Under the pieces are notes generated by a model. The model was given only the letters and a program-made list of their open reading frames with translations, ran no database searches and was not told the origin of the DNA. A program made the position numbers and the translations under genes. A DNA stretch of 64,000 nucleotides, taken from positions 62,001-126,000 of the forward strand of contig NZ_VSZO01000043.1 in the NCBI RefSeq assembly GCF_008312935.1, given 5' to 3'. Every line of letters begins with the position of its first letter. Position 1 is the stretch's first letter. Shown piece by piece: positions 10,619 through 20,800 of the stretch. This DNA comes from Roseiconus lacunae. Its GTDB lineage: Bacteria; Planctomycetota; Planctomycetia; Pirellulales; Pirellulaceae.

Positions 10619-11955
10619 TAAACGGCAATGCACTTTCGTTGCTCGCGATCCAATGGTCGTGGTCGCTTGATGGTTGGATCGTTCTGGTCGGCGCGCTGGC
10701 GGCGGTATCGTCGGCGCTGTTGGGCAACTTTCTGGTGCTCCGCCGGATGAGCATGTTGGGCGATGCGATCACGCATGCCGTGTTGCCTGGGATCGCGGCG
10801 GCTTTCTTCATCACTCAGTCGCGTGATTCGTTGACGATGTTCCTCGGCGCGGTCGTTGTCGGCATACTCACCGCGTTTTTCACCGAGTGGATCCGGACGA
10901 CCGGGAATGTCGATGAAGGGGCTTCGATGGGAGTCGTCTTCACATCGCTCTTTGCACTTGGATTGGTGTTGTTGGTACAGACGGCGGACAACGTTGATCT
11001 GGATCCGTACTGCGTGTTGTATGGGGCGATTGAGTTGACGCCACTCGATACGGTCAACGTCTTCGGCCATCTTGTTCCTCGTGCGGCAATGATCTTGGGG
11101 GCGGTGACGATCATCAATATTGTTTTCGTGATCGCGTTCTTCAAAGAGCTCCGTTTGACTTCATTCGATCCCGCGCTCGCGACCACGATGGGCTATTCAG
11201 CGAAATGGATGCACTATGTGTTGATGGTTTTGGTTTCGGTGACCGCCGTCGCTTCGTTCGAGAGTGTCGGGAGCATCCTGGTCGTTGCGATGTTTGTCGT
11301 ACCGCCGGCCGCGGCATACATGCTGACCGACCGTATGGGCATCATGATTCTGATCAGCGCGATTGTTGCCGCCTGTTCGTCGATGTTGGGACACGTGATG
11401 GCGATCAGTGTTCCGACTTGGTTCGGGTTCGGTAGCACTACGACCGCCGGAATGATCGCCGTCGCGACGGGGATATTTTTTGTGTTTGCAGCGACCTTCA
11501 GTCCGACACACGGCGTCTTGGTCAAAGCCGTCCGACGCCAGGTATTGTCGCTCACCATCTTGTGCGACGACATCGTCGCTTACCTTTTCCGGGCCGAAGA
11601 GATCGACCATCGAACGCCCACACCTGGCGAAGTACAGGAAAACTTGTTGACCACGGGAACCGCTTTGCGACTTGCGATTCGAATGTTGCGTCGGTCAGGA
11701 GAACTACAATCCGGGACGACTTCGCTTGAATTGACAAAGACGGGCCGGCGCCGCGGACAACGCTTGGTGCGTTCTCACCGATTGTGGGAGCAATACTTGG
11801 TCGATCGAGCTGGTCGCGGAACGGATCGAATTCATGACCAAGCCGAACGGTTCGAGCATTTCACAGACCGTGAACTTCGCGAGCGATTGTCCAAGCAGAC
11901 CGATGCCCCCAAAGAAGACCCGCACGGCCGTCCTATTCCGGACGAGCATGAATAA
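10615..11955 (+). CDS. Second metal ABC permease, also with DtxR/MntR-like C-terminus
   Basis: A 446-residue protein. The TTG at 10615 was chosen because it overlaps the upstream TGA and follows a strong ribosome-binding sequence (gagggag) at the right distance; an ATG at 10558 lies inside the upstream gene. The membrane part carries the ABC-3 signature LRRMSMLGDAITHAVLPG and covers roughly residues 20-300. The C-terminal ~140 residues contain a helix with DDIVAYLF, a winged-helix region with wing LELTKTGRRRGQ, and HRLWEQYL...AERFEHF. H388, E411, E414 and H415 have exactly the same spacing as in the upstream fusion. In the chlamydial operon the second permease (YtgD) lacks such a domain, so two fused repressors in one transporter are unusual. 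Confidence 0.92.
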   Translation: MINGNALSLLAIQWSWSLDGWIVLVGALAAVSSALLGNFLVLRRMSMLGDAITHAVLPGIAAAFFITQSRDSLTMFLGAVVVGILTAFFTEWIRTTGNVDEGASMGVVFTSLFALGLVLLVQTADNVDLDPYCVLYGAIELTPLDTVNVFGHLVPRAAMILGAVTIINIVFVIAFFKELRLTSFDPALATTMGYSAKWMHYVLMVLVSVTAVASFESVGSILVVAMFVVPPAAAYMLTDRMGIMILISAIVAACSSMLGHVMAISVPTWFGFGSTTTAGMIAVATGIFFVFAATFSPTHGVLVKAVRRQVLSLTILCDDIVAYLFRAEEIDHRTPTPGEVQENLLTTGTALRLAIRMLRRSGELQSGTTSLELTKTGRRRGQRLVRSHRLWEQYLVDRAGRGTDRIHDQAERFEHFTDRELRERLSKQTDAPKEDPHGRPIPDEHE

Positions 11956-12171
11956 AACCGTCAATGCGAGGCGATCTTCGTGTCATGCTGGCTCGACCTC
12001 AATCCACGGTTCCGGTTGTAGCGTTTAGTCCAATCGTTGGTGGTCAATTTGCATCGACTTTGACCGGCAAACTTCAATTCGTAGCCTAGGTTTCTCTAGA
12101 TCATTGGTGTTTCGCAACCCGTTGCGTCAACCATTCGCCGATTTATTGACACTCGAGTTGAAGCAAGTCAA

Positions 12172-12642
12172 ATGGCTACCGTTCACGTCAAACGTAAACG
12201 CACCCTCGTCGATTCCGAAGTGCAAGGCAGCCTGATTCGTCGGGTCGCAATGCACTGGGTGGTGTTTTTTCTTTGTAATGCCTTTGCGCTCATGTGCTGG
12301 ATTCGACTGTTCGAACAGCCTGACGCCGACTGGGGGCAGACGTTCGGTGACACCGTTCGGCGGTTCCTGCCATTTTTCATCATTACCGTCGCACTGATCC
12401 CCGCATTCGTCTGGGACACGCTCAAACTGAGCCATCGATTTGCCGGGCCCATCACCCGACTTCGCAACACGCTCAAAGACATGAAAGCAGGCCGTTCGGT
12501 GCCACCGCTGCGATTCCGTGAAAATGATTTTTGGCAGGAGATCGCGAGCAACTTTAACGACGTCATGGACCTTCGACGTGGACGAGGCGAACTCGATGCG
12601 GGATCGGATTCGAAGCCAACCGGGGAGAACAACGATGCCTAA
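12172..12642 (+). CDS. Two-helix membrane protein with HAMP-like linker
   Basis: A 156-residue protein with two predicted membrane helices (about residues 28-46, MHWVVFFLCNAFALMCW, and 68-85, FLPFFIITVALIPAFVW) followed by a segment that matches HAMP linkers (KLSHRFAGPITRLRNTLKDM, then basic and acidic helix). No kinase, methyl-accepting or cyclase output domain follows, so it may pass a signal to partner proteins or act structurally. Its stop overlaps the next TadE gene by 8 bp, which places it at the head of the Tad-like gene set and suggests a shared role. The function is not known. Confidence 0.85.
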   Translation: MATVHVKRKRTLVDSEVQGSLIRRVAMHWVVFFLCNAFALMCWIRLFEQPDADWGQTFGDTVRRFLPFFIITVALIPAFVWDTLKLSHRFAGPITRLRNTLKDMKAGRSVPPLRFRENDFWQEIASNFNDVMDLRRGRGELDAGSDSKPTGENNDA

Positions 12643-13072
12643 GATGACATCGTTCCGCCGCCCACCGAAATGTCATGGGCGGTATCGCCGCAGACGTACT
12701 CGCCGTGGTGTGGCGGCGGTCGAATTCGCCGTCTGCTTGCCGATCCTGGTTTTGTTGGTCTTCGGTTCGATCGAGGCGTCCAGTTTTATCTTCTTGAAAC
12801 AATCGCTCAGCGTCGCGTGCTATGAAGGCATCCGAGAGGCGGCGAAGGATGACGGGACCGAGGCCGATGCGAGAGCACGTGCACAGGCAATTCTTGACTC
12901 GCGCGGCGTCAATGACTACGCGATCGATTTTCCCAGTGGCGTCGAAGCACTCGGCCGAGGCGATCAAGTCGTTTGCCAAGTCACCGCACCGACCAATACC
13001 AACAGCCCGCTCGCCGGCCAGTGGATCACGAACCGAAACTTGACCGCCAGCGTCGTCATGCTCCGAGAATAA
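12635..13072 (+). CDS. TadE-like pseudopilin
   Basis: A 145-residue TadE-family protein. After a basic N-terminus (YRRRRTRRG) comes the hallmark VAAVEFAVCLPILVLLVFGS with the Glu that follows prepilin cleavage, then a hydrophobic helix and a beta-rich C-terminal half. The ATG at 12635 follows ggggag and lies inside the end of the HAMP gene; the longer open frame upstream is read through that gene and was discarded. TadE proteins are minor pilins of Tad (type IVc) secretion systems. Motor, secretin and peptidase genes are not in this window. Confidence 0.92.
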   Translation: MPKMTSFRRPPKCHGRYRRRRTRRGVAAVEFAVCLPILVLLVFGSIEASSFIFLKQSLSVACYEGIREAAKDDGTEADARARAQAILDSRGVNDYAIDFPSGVEALGRGDQVVCQVTAPTNTNSPLAGQWITNRNLTASVVMLRE

Positions 13073-13077
13073 ACACG

Positions 13078-14154
13078 ATGCACAACACATTCACTACAAG
13101 TCCAAAGCATCGCCAGCATTTGCGTCCTCGGCAAAACACGAAGCAGAACCCCCGGCAGCGCCGCGGTGCGATGCTTGTCTTGATCCTGTTCATGATGGTC
13201 GGGTTTATCGCCGCCGTCGCATTCTCGGTCGACATTGCCCACATGCATCTGTCCAGAACCGAATTGCGTTCGGCCACCGATGCCGCAGCGCAAGCGGCAT
13301 CACAGGAACTATCCGATACGTTTGACCGAGCCGCCGCGATTCGCAAAGGACAAGAAATCGCCGCTTTGAATCTCGTCAATGGCGACCCGCTGTTACTCGA
13401 CGGCGCCGACTTCCAATTCGGGCGTAGTGACGAAAATGCCGACGGACGTTTCGTCTTTTCCGAAGGGACGACGCCTTTGAATACGGTTCGTGTGACAGGC
13501 CGTCGAACCAGCGGTTCGCCATCCGGACCGATTCCATTGTTCTTCGGCAACGTCATGGGATTCAGTTCGTTCGAGCCTCAGTCGGTCGCGGCGGCGACCT
13601 ACATCGAACGCGATGTGGTCCTGGTCGTCGATCGCAGTGGTTCGATGAGCGGACGAAAGTTCTCCGACCTGCAAGCCGCGATCGGGGTATTTATCGCGAC
13701 GCTACAAACGACGCCGGTTGACGAAGAAGTTGGCTTGGCATCCTATGCCGCCACTGCTACCGAAGACGTCCAACTGACGAATAATCTGTTCGATATCCAA
13801 TCGGGGCTGGCCAGCCTACGTCCGAGTGGATTGACCAGCATTAGCCGAGGTATGGAAGCAGGGAGTTCCATCATGAGCCGAAGCCGATCGAGTGATTTCG
13901 TGGAACGAACGTTGATCGTGATGACCGACGGATTGCACAACCGAGGTCCCGAACCACGCGGAGTTGCGACGCGGTTGGCTGCCGATGATGTCCGAATTCA
14001 CACGATTACTTTTGGCAACGGTGCCGATCAAGCCAGAATGCGCGAGATCGCAACGATCGGCGGGGGGAAGCATTTTCATGCACTGAGCGCCGCAGAGTTA
14101 ACGGAGGCTTACCGTGAAATTGCGTTGACACTGGGAACCGTGGTGACAGAGTAA
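13078..14154 (+). CDS. TadG-like protein with von Willebrand factor A domain
   Basis: A 358-residue protein starting at an ATG five bases after the TadE stop. After RQRRG comes a prepilin-type hydrophobic helix (AMLVLILFMMVGFIAAVAF) and the TadG-like segment SVDIAHMHLSRTELRSATDA. From ~residue 178 there is a VWA domain with an intact metal-ion-dependent adhesion site: DRSGSMS, a Thr in GLTSI, and MTDG. VWA-TadG proteins are thought to sit at the envelope with Tad pili and mediate contact or adhesion. The operon position between two TadE genes supports this. Confidence 0.92.
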   Translation: MHNTFTTSPKHRQHLRPRQNTKQNPRQRRGAMLVLILFMMVGFIAAVAFSVDIAHMHLSRTELRSATDAAAQAASQELSDTFDRAAAIRKGQEIAALNLVNGDPLLLDGADFQFGRSDENADGRFVFSEGTTPLNTVRVTGRRTSGSPSGPIPLFFGNVMGFSSFEPQSVAAATYIERDVVLVVDRSGSMSGRKFSDLQAAIGVFIATLQTTPVDEEVGLASYAATATEDVQLTNNLFDIQSGLASLRPSGLTSISRGMEAGSSIMSRSRSSDFVERTLIVMTDGLHNRGPEPRGVATRLAADDVRIHTITFGNGADQARMREIATIGGGKHFHALSAAELTEAYREIALTLGTVVTE

Positions 14155-14321
14155 CAGAACCCTGCGCCGAACGCGCTGGGGCCCCCTTTGTCCCACAACA
14201 CACTCAACAGCCAGGGCCCTCGGACAGCGCCGTCGGCTCACCAATGGCGTCCATCGGTTTTCGGAAATCGTACAAGACCTACCAGCGAAAACCATCGCGC
14301 GAAGCCTGCAACGAAACGACC

Positions 14322-14741
14322 ATGATGAAACGAAACGCACCCCTGAATCGAAGAAGAAACCACCGCCGAGGCACGGCGATGGTCGAATTCGCAATCGTCG
14401 CCCCTGTTTTGTTCTTCTTCTTTTTCGCCGCCTTCGAGTTTTGTCGCGTCGCTATGATTCGGCATACCGTCGACAACGCCGTCTATGAAGGGTGTCGGGA
14501 CGCGATTATCCCCGGAGCGACCGCGAATATGGCGCGGACGCGCGCCGAGGCGATTCTCGGAACGCTGGGACTGAATGGTTACGATGTCACCGTTACTCCG
14601 GCAGTGATCGACAACACAACTCCCGAAGTGACCGTCGAAGTGGATGTTCGCTTAGATGCAAATACCTTCGTCCCTCCGCAGTTCACCGGTGGGCGTCGCA
14701 TCACTCGGGTATTGACGATGCAACGCGAGACGGTGAACTAA
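14322..14741 (+). CDS. Second TadE-like pseudopilin
   Basis: A 139-residue protein with the same layout as the first TadE: basic N-terminus (RRRNHRRG), then AMVEFAIVAPVLFFFFFAAF with the conserved Glu, then a C-terminal beta-rich part. The double Met start at 14322 puts the processing motif about 20 residues in; an earlier ATG at 14244 would add 26 less typical residues. The gap of 167 bp to the VWA gene could hold its own promoter. Confidence 0.88.
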   Translation: MMKRNAPLNRRRNHRRGTAMVEFAIVAPVLFFFFFAAFEFCRVAMIRHTVDNAVYEGCRDAIIPGATANMARTRAEAILGTLGLNGYDVTVTPAVIDNTTPEVTVEVDVRLDANTFVPPQFTGGRRITRVLTMQRETVN

Positions 14742-14893
14742 GCGATTGCTAGCTTCAGTTAGCATGATTCTTTGGCATGCCGCTCTGAACGCCTTGCCTG
14801 GGCGGATTCGGTTTGATCGACCTGGCGCAAACAGCCATACTGGCCGTTTCGCTTGATTGATCTTCGACAACCCAATCCATTGCCCGGGAACCG

Positions 14894-17800
14894 ATGCTTC
14901 GACGGAAACAGGAATCGGATCGGCAGCCCACTTGCCATGGGAACCGTCTTACCAGCCCGCTGTTGCCCCATTTGGCGATGGCTTTCTTGCTAGTGCTAGG
15001 TGCCCCGGTCAAAGGACAAGATTCGTCCTCGGCCTCGGACGCAAAAATCATTGAACGGTTCACTGAGGTCCTGATTCGGCAACCTCGTTTGGGCGTTGCC
15101 TTTGATCGTGTTTACGCTCATCACGCCGATCAAGGAACCATCGAACAGTGGATTAAGTCACTCGTTGACGGTGACGATGAATCGGGCGCGGCGGCGATGC
15201 TGCACGGAATGATTCAACAACGGCGTCATGATTTAACCGCGGCTCGCGATGCCTTTGCCAAGGCGGCCAAGCTACGGCCCGGCGATCCTCTGGTCTGCGA
15301 GTACTACGCCGGAGTGCTTGAAGCGACTGGCGAAGTCGACGCGGCGATCAAGCAATTGCAGGAAGCACTCAGCCGAAATCCCTCACGTCTTGACGCGGTC
15401 CAAGTATCGATGGGGTTGGCGAAACTTCAGTTCAAAGTTGGCAACGCTGATCAAGCTGACGCAACGATCGATGAGTTGCTTTCCAAATTCAATCGAAGTC
15501 AGGCGGTGCTCGAAAAAGTCGCTTCACTGTTGGACGAAGTGGGGCAACCCGAGCGGGCGATCGCCGTCTATCAGCAGATGATCGAACAGACCGCGAATGA
15601 TGAAAAGCGGGTGCAGTATCAACTTCATGTCGCGCAGCTTCACGAGCAGATTGGCGAGACAACGAATGCAAAAGAACTTTTGAAAACGCTTCTCGTTAAA
15701 TTGCGTCCTGGCAGTTGGCTCTATCGCGACGCCAGCGAAAGTTTGGAGAGGCTTTACTTTGCGAACGACCAAGTCGATGAGTTGGTCGAATACTATACGA
15801 GCCGATTGCTGAAACGACCTGACGATTTGCCACTCGCGATTCGACTCGGGCAAATTAAGTGGCAGATCGGAGAGTTGCAAGAAGCGGAAGATCTGTTTCG
15901 TCAAGTTCTTCAGCGATCTCCTCAATCACTCGATGCGGGCATGGAACTCGTCGAGTTGCTTGTCAGTTCCGGTCGCCATTCCGATGCGATCATCGAGCTT
16001 CAGCGGCATGTTGACGAGAAACCATCGAACATTGATTTAGCATTACGGCTCGGGGACCTTCATTTACAAACTCAAGCGGAAGACAAGGTTGAATCAGCCG
16101 CGGCGGTATTCAATCGGGCGGCAAAGGTTCATGCCGACAACCCGGTGCATTTGGTGACGATCGCCGGGAAGATGAAACATCTCGATCGGCAGGAGCGTGC
16201 GATCGAATTGTATCGCCAAGCGATCGAACTTGACCCAGAGTCAGCGCAATACCGCGAGTACCTTGGCGAGTATCTTCATCGGCTTGATCGTAAAGACGAG
16301 GCTGTCCAAACGTGGTGGACGATTGCCGAAGGTTCCCGTCGCTCTCGTGAATCTCTCATTCGAGTTGCAGAGGTCTTCCGAACATTCGAATATCGTGATG
16401 ACTGTTTACAGGCCTGGGAGGAGGCGAAAGGCATCGGTCTGGAAACGGATCAACACCTGCGCTATTGCCAAGCCTTGATCGGGTTCAATTCGACTGACAA
16501 GGCTCTCGATGAACTCGACACACTCGAAAAAACGGCCACCGAAGCTTCTCATCAAGACCAAGTGATGCGTTTGTGGATTCAAGTCCAAGTCCAAACGAGA
16601 CGCCTAGACGCGGCGATCGTCGAACTCATCAGACAACCTAAGACGGTCAAGACAACTCACCAGTTGGCGCTTTTGTATCATGAAAGCAACCAACCTGAAT
16701 TCGCACTCGAGAACATTAGGATGGCGCTTTCACTCGCCCCCGAGAATCTGTTCCTTCTACGCGATTCGGCAGCAATCTACGAGGCAGCGCAACAGACCGC
16801 ACAGACGATCAAGACTCTCGAAAAGCTAGTCCGGTTGGATGCTTCCCGGTCGAGCAGCTATTTGCGAAAGCTAGTTCTCATGCACCGATCCGGAAACCAG
16901 TGGGACGCTGCGATTGATGCCGCCGAACAGTTAGTCCGTCAGAACCCATCTTCTTTAGATGGCTATCACTTGTTGGCCGATGTCCAGCGTGGGGCCGATT
17001 TACACGACGATAGTGAAGCGACCGTACGGCGTTCGCTGGCGGTGGCTCCAAACTCGATTACCTCACTGCGTTTGCTCGCCGACCGTCTGGGCGAAAAGTA
17101 CGACACCCGGGAAGCGATCGAGTTGCTCTGGAAAGCGATCGAATTAGAAGCATCGCTACAGAGCCGAATCGAAATGGTGCAGCAATTGGTGCCACTTTAT
17201 GAACGACGCGATGAGCTAGACGAACTAATGCGACGACTTCAGTTGATTCGTCGAGGCAAGTCCACGGATTACCCGATCTTGGTCGCATCGGTTTGGAGGT
17301 TCGCAGATCAAAGCGATCGCGGGAAAACGATCTTAATGCAGGCGGTTGAAAACCAACCGAATCATTCCGAGCTACTTCGCACTATCGTCGATCTTTGCAT
17401 TGAAACCGAAGATTTCGCTTTAGCAGTGGAGTACTACACCCGTTACGTTCGCCAGCATGACACCCCGGAGAATCAAATTCGCTTGATCCAACTAAAGGCT
17501 CAAGCTGGAATGATGACGGAACTCGAAGCGGCGATAGCGCAACTGGACCTGAATTTGGCCCCGAGTCAGGTCGGACTAGTCTTGAAAGACGCATTGCGAA
17601 AGGACCGGGCGTTTGCCATTGACGTCTGTAAAAAAATTCTGGAGCAATCGCCCGAAGACTGGGCCGTGAAAACATGTTTAATGCAACTTTCACTGCCTCG
17701 CGATCAAACCGCAGGCGAGTCGGATTTCGACCGGGTGCTCACACTCGCGACTGAAATCGAAGGTTTATCGCTCGCACCGCATGTGGCCGCTTCCCCACTT

Positions 17801-20800
17801 GCACAACGCAGCGGACCACAAGCGTCTTCCGGGGCGAACTGGCCGAAACAGCGGTGGTTGGATTGGCTGGCAGCCAGCAATCGTCAATTATTTCGACGGG
17901 CGGGTGGTTCAACCAACTCTCGTTCCTCCGTTCGCTACACCATTCGAAGTTGGTCGAGTAATGCGGTGTTGGTACCGAAATGGTCTTCCAACCAAGCTGT
18001 CAAATCGATCAACCAGCCGATCGCATCAGTCGTCTTGCCGCAAAACTTTTTTGAGGCAGTTTGGATCGGCCGGCTCATGCGTGTCATGGTGGCACTCGAA
18101 CGACGCCGGCTGCAAAAATCGGATTGGTCGAATGCAGAGTTGATGGCACGAGAATTTCCCGCCGACTTTGACAGGATGAATGTGGATCAGCTCCGTGATC
18201 ATGCGCAGTTGTATGATTTCGCCCAGGTGCTGACGTCGTCGGAATTCGATGTTCCTGAAACACTTACCTGGCGACTGGCAGAACTTGATCCGACCGGAGA
18301 CCAGTCCAATTTGGTGCGGTGGCTGAACAAGCGAGCGGAGGAAAGAACGAGCAGGAGAAAGCTCGATCCACTCACCGGCGAGCAGCTTGACTTGTTGCTG
18401 CATCTTTGCCGGGTTCGACATGTAGCCAATTTGGAGCAAGTGACCGCAATCGCATCGGTTTATGGTGATATGTTGTTGCGGCAGAGGATTATCGCGGAGA
18501 TGCGTTTGGCCGGCCGCGAAAATCCTTTCCTCACCGATGATGACGAACGCGCGGTAGAAAGTAAGGAAATTGCGATCGAGCAAAAAATCCTTCTACTCGT
18601 CTCGGAATTTCAGCTTGCCGTCGAAGAAGGCAACACGGCGTCGGCCGAACGTCAGTTGGCGAAACTACTCGCCGCCCTTCGTTCGACTTCGGGATCGATT
18701 GTGCACGACCCGAACCCACTTTGGAAATGGATCACGTCGATTGAATCAGACGTTGAGTTTGATTTTATCGCTTCCCACCAACGTGAGATGTTGGATGTCA
18801 TCTTGGCGATGGCTGCCCATCAGCGTCCGGAAAAAAACAAGACCATGTCGGTCTCTAAAACCCTGGGCGCTGAGCGATCGCAGATCGTTCTTGCTTCACG
18901 CCGGAGTGAGACGCAAAAACGAGTGTCGTACAGCATTTTTGAACTTCCGACGCCTTTGTCGAATCGTTTGATTGATGTGGAGACTTTACGCATGGTACTT
19001 GCGGTCACGCCGACCACTCGACAAACGAGTTTGCACCGCCAGGCCAGACTGTCTGAAGAGTTGATCGAGTACCTGAGTGAACCGGATGATGAGCTTTCCA
19101 ATGACGAAGCGATGCTTCGCCGGGTCACGGCAGCCTATGTGCTTTGGTGGATGGACCGACCCGATCGTGCCTACGCCCAGTTTCAACAGATAGCAGAGGA
19201 CTATCGTGACGACTTTGATTTGCAGATCGCCGTCGCGAGGTTGGCCGTCGTCAACCAGAACATTGAGTTGGGCTTTCGAATCCTTGATGCCGCACCGGTC
19301 TCACGAAGTGTCAATGAAATCGTTCGAGACTACGCTCGCGTGGTTTTGGCTAGCACCGCCGAGGATAAAACTGCCCTCGAACTTGCCGCGACTGAGTTAC
19401 TGCAAGGCACTTATGACATCCCGACCCTGCGAATTCTTGCAAACCGTATTAAGCCGTATCGCAGTTCGAACCAAGTTGTCGCACAGGTGTATCGTGCTTT
19501 ATCGGCAAAGACAAAATCGCAGGGGGCAGCTCGAATATCGAGCGGACGCGTTCAACTGGGCGAAGAATCAGAGATCGCAGTGGCCCGGACTCACCTCAAG
19601 GCAGGTGATCTGATGACGGCCGCCGAGGTCGCTTATTCGGTGATCAAGAACCATCCCGCCTACCAAACGGCGGACAATAACCCGGCTTTCATTGATGCGG
19701 TCGAGATCCTTCAACAAACCGGAAAGACCGAACCGCTTCTTACCGCGCTGAAAGCGAAGCATGCACGGCAGTCTGATGTGAATTCGGTTCGCAGCTTGAC
19801 CAACCTGTTGCTGCTGACAGACCACGTCGAAGAAGCCGAACGCTACTGGCGAGAGTTCTTAAAAAGTCAGGATTGGCCGACAACTCAAGTGATCGACTTT
19901 GCCCTCAAGCAGCTTCAACATGAGCATCCCCGACAAGCCGCGATTTTATTCCGAATCGCTTTCGAGCAAGAGCCAAGTTTTTGGAACAGACACTGGTATC
20001 AATTCTCTGATGCGGTGCGATCGGGAGAGCTTCCCGGCTATCTTTCAGCCGTGGTCAAGGACGTTCCTCTAGAGTCACTTCAGTCCGACACGTTGTTGGG
20101 ATTGTTGAGAATCAGCGATTCAATATCGAGCGAACAGCAAGAATCGTTCGCCGATCGATTGATCGATTTGTTGACTGAAAGGGAAGTGCCCGTACCGACA
20201 ATTTTAGCGTCGGTTTCAAGTCAGACTCGAAATCGTATCGATGAGTTTAAAGGGCTGGTGTTGAATTCAATCTCAGCGCCAGAGTCCTTTCAAAAAGACG
20301 CCGAGATCTGGGCGATGGTTGGCTGGGATTCTACCGGAAAGGTGATTGGGATACTCGCAAACGCTCTCGAGTTGATGTGTGCCGACGAGAAGGCGAGTCA
20401 GAGGTTCGTCCGCGTTGCCGAGCAAGCGATCGCTGGCGATGACGAATCAAAAGTTGCGATCGCTCAATTACTTCTCGATTTACATCGGTTATCAAAACAT
20501 GCATCTAAGCCATCGACCGATCCGAAGGTGATTGAGTCGTTGGCAAAAACGTTTCCGGTTCAAGTTAAATCGATCGAAGCGGGAGCACAGTCGCCATATC
20601 CGCCTTCACTGATTTGGCAAGCGGCACAATACGTCGACGATTCGTTGGGGGACACTCAACAAGATCATGATATCCGTGTGGGGATGTACCAAATGGCGGT
20701 TCGGTCTGCCCCACCGTTCCGTATGCATTCGTCGGTCGTTCGAGTTCCGTCTGATCTTTTGCTCCACGCCTATCACCGATCGGGACGAACCCGTCTTGCC

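Noticed and set aside
17781-18143. Possible frameshift inside the TPR giant (irregular stretch near residues 960-1040)
   Set aside because: Alternative frames there do not give better TPR-like sequence, and the main frame is open across it, so a frameshift is not supported.
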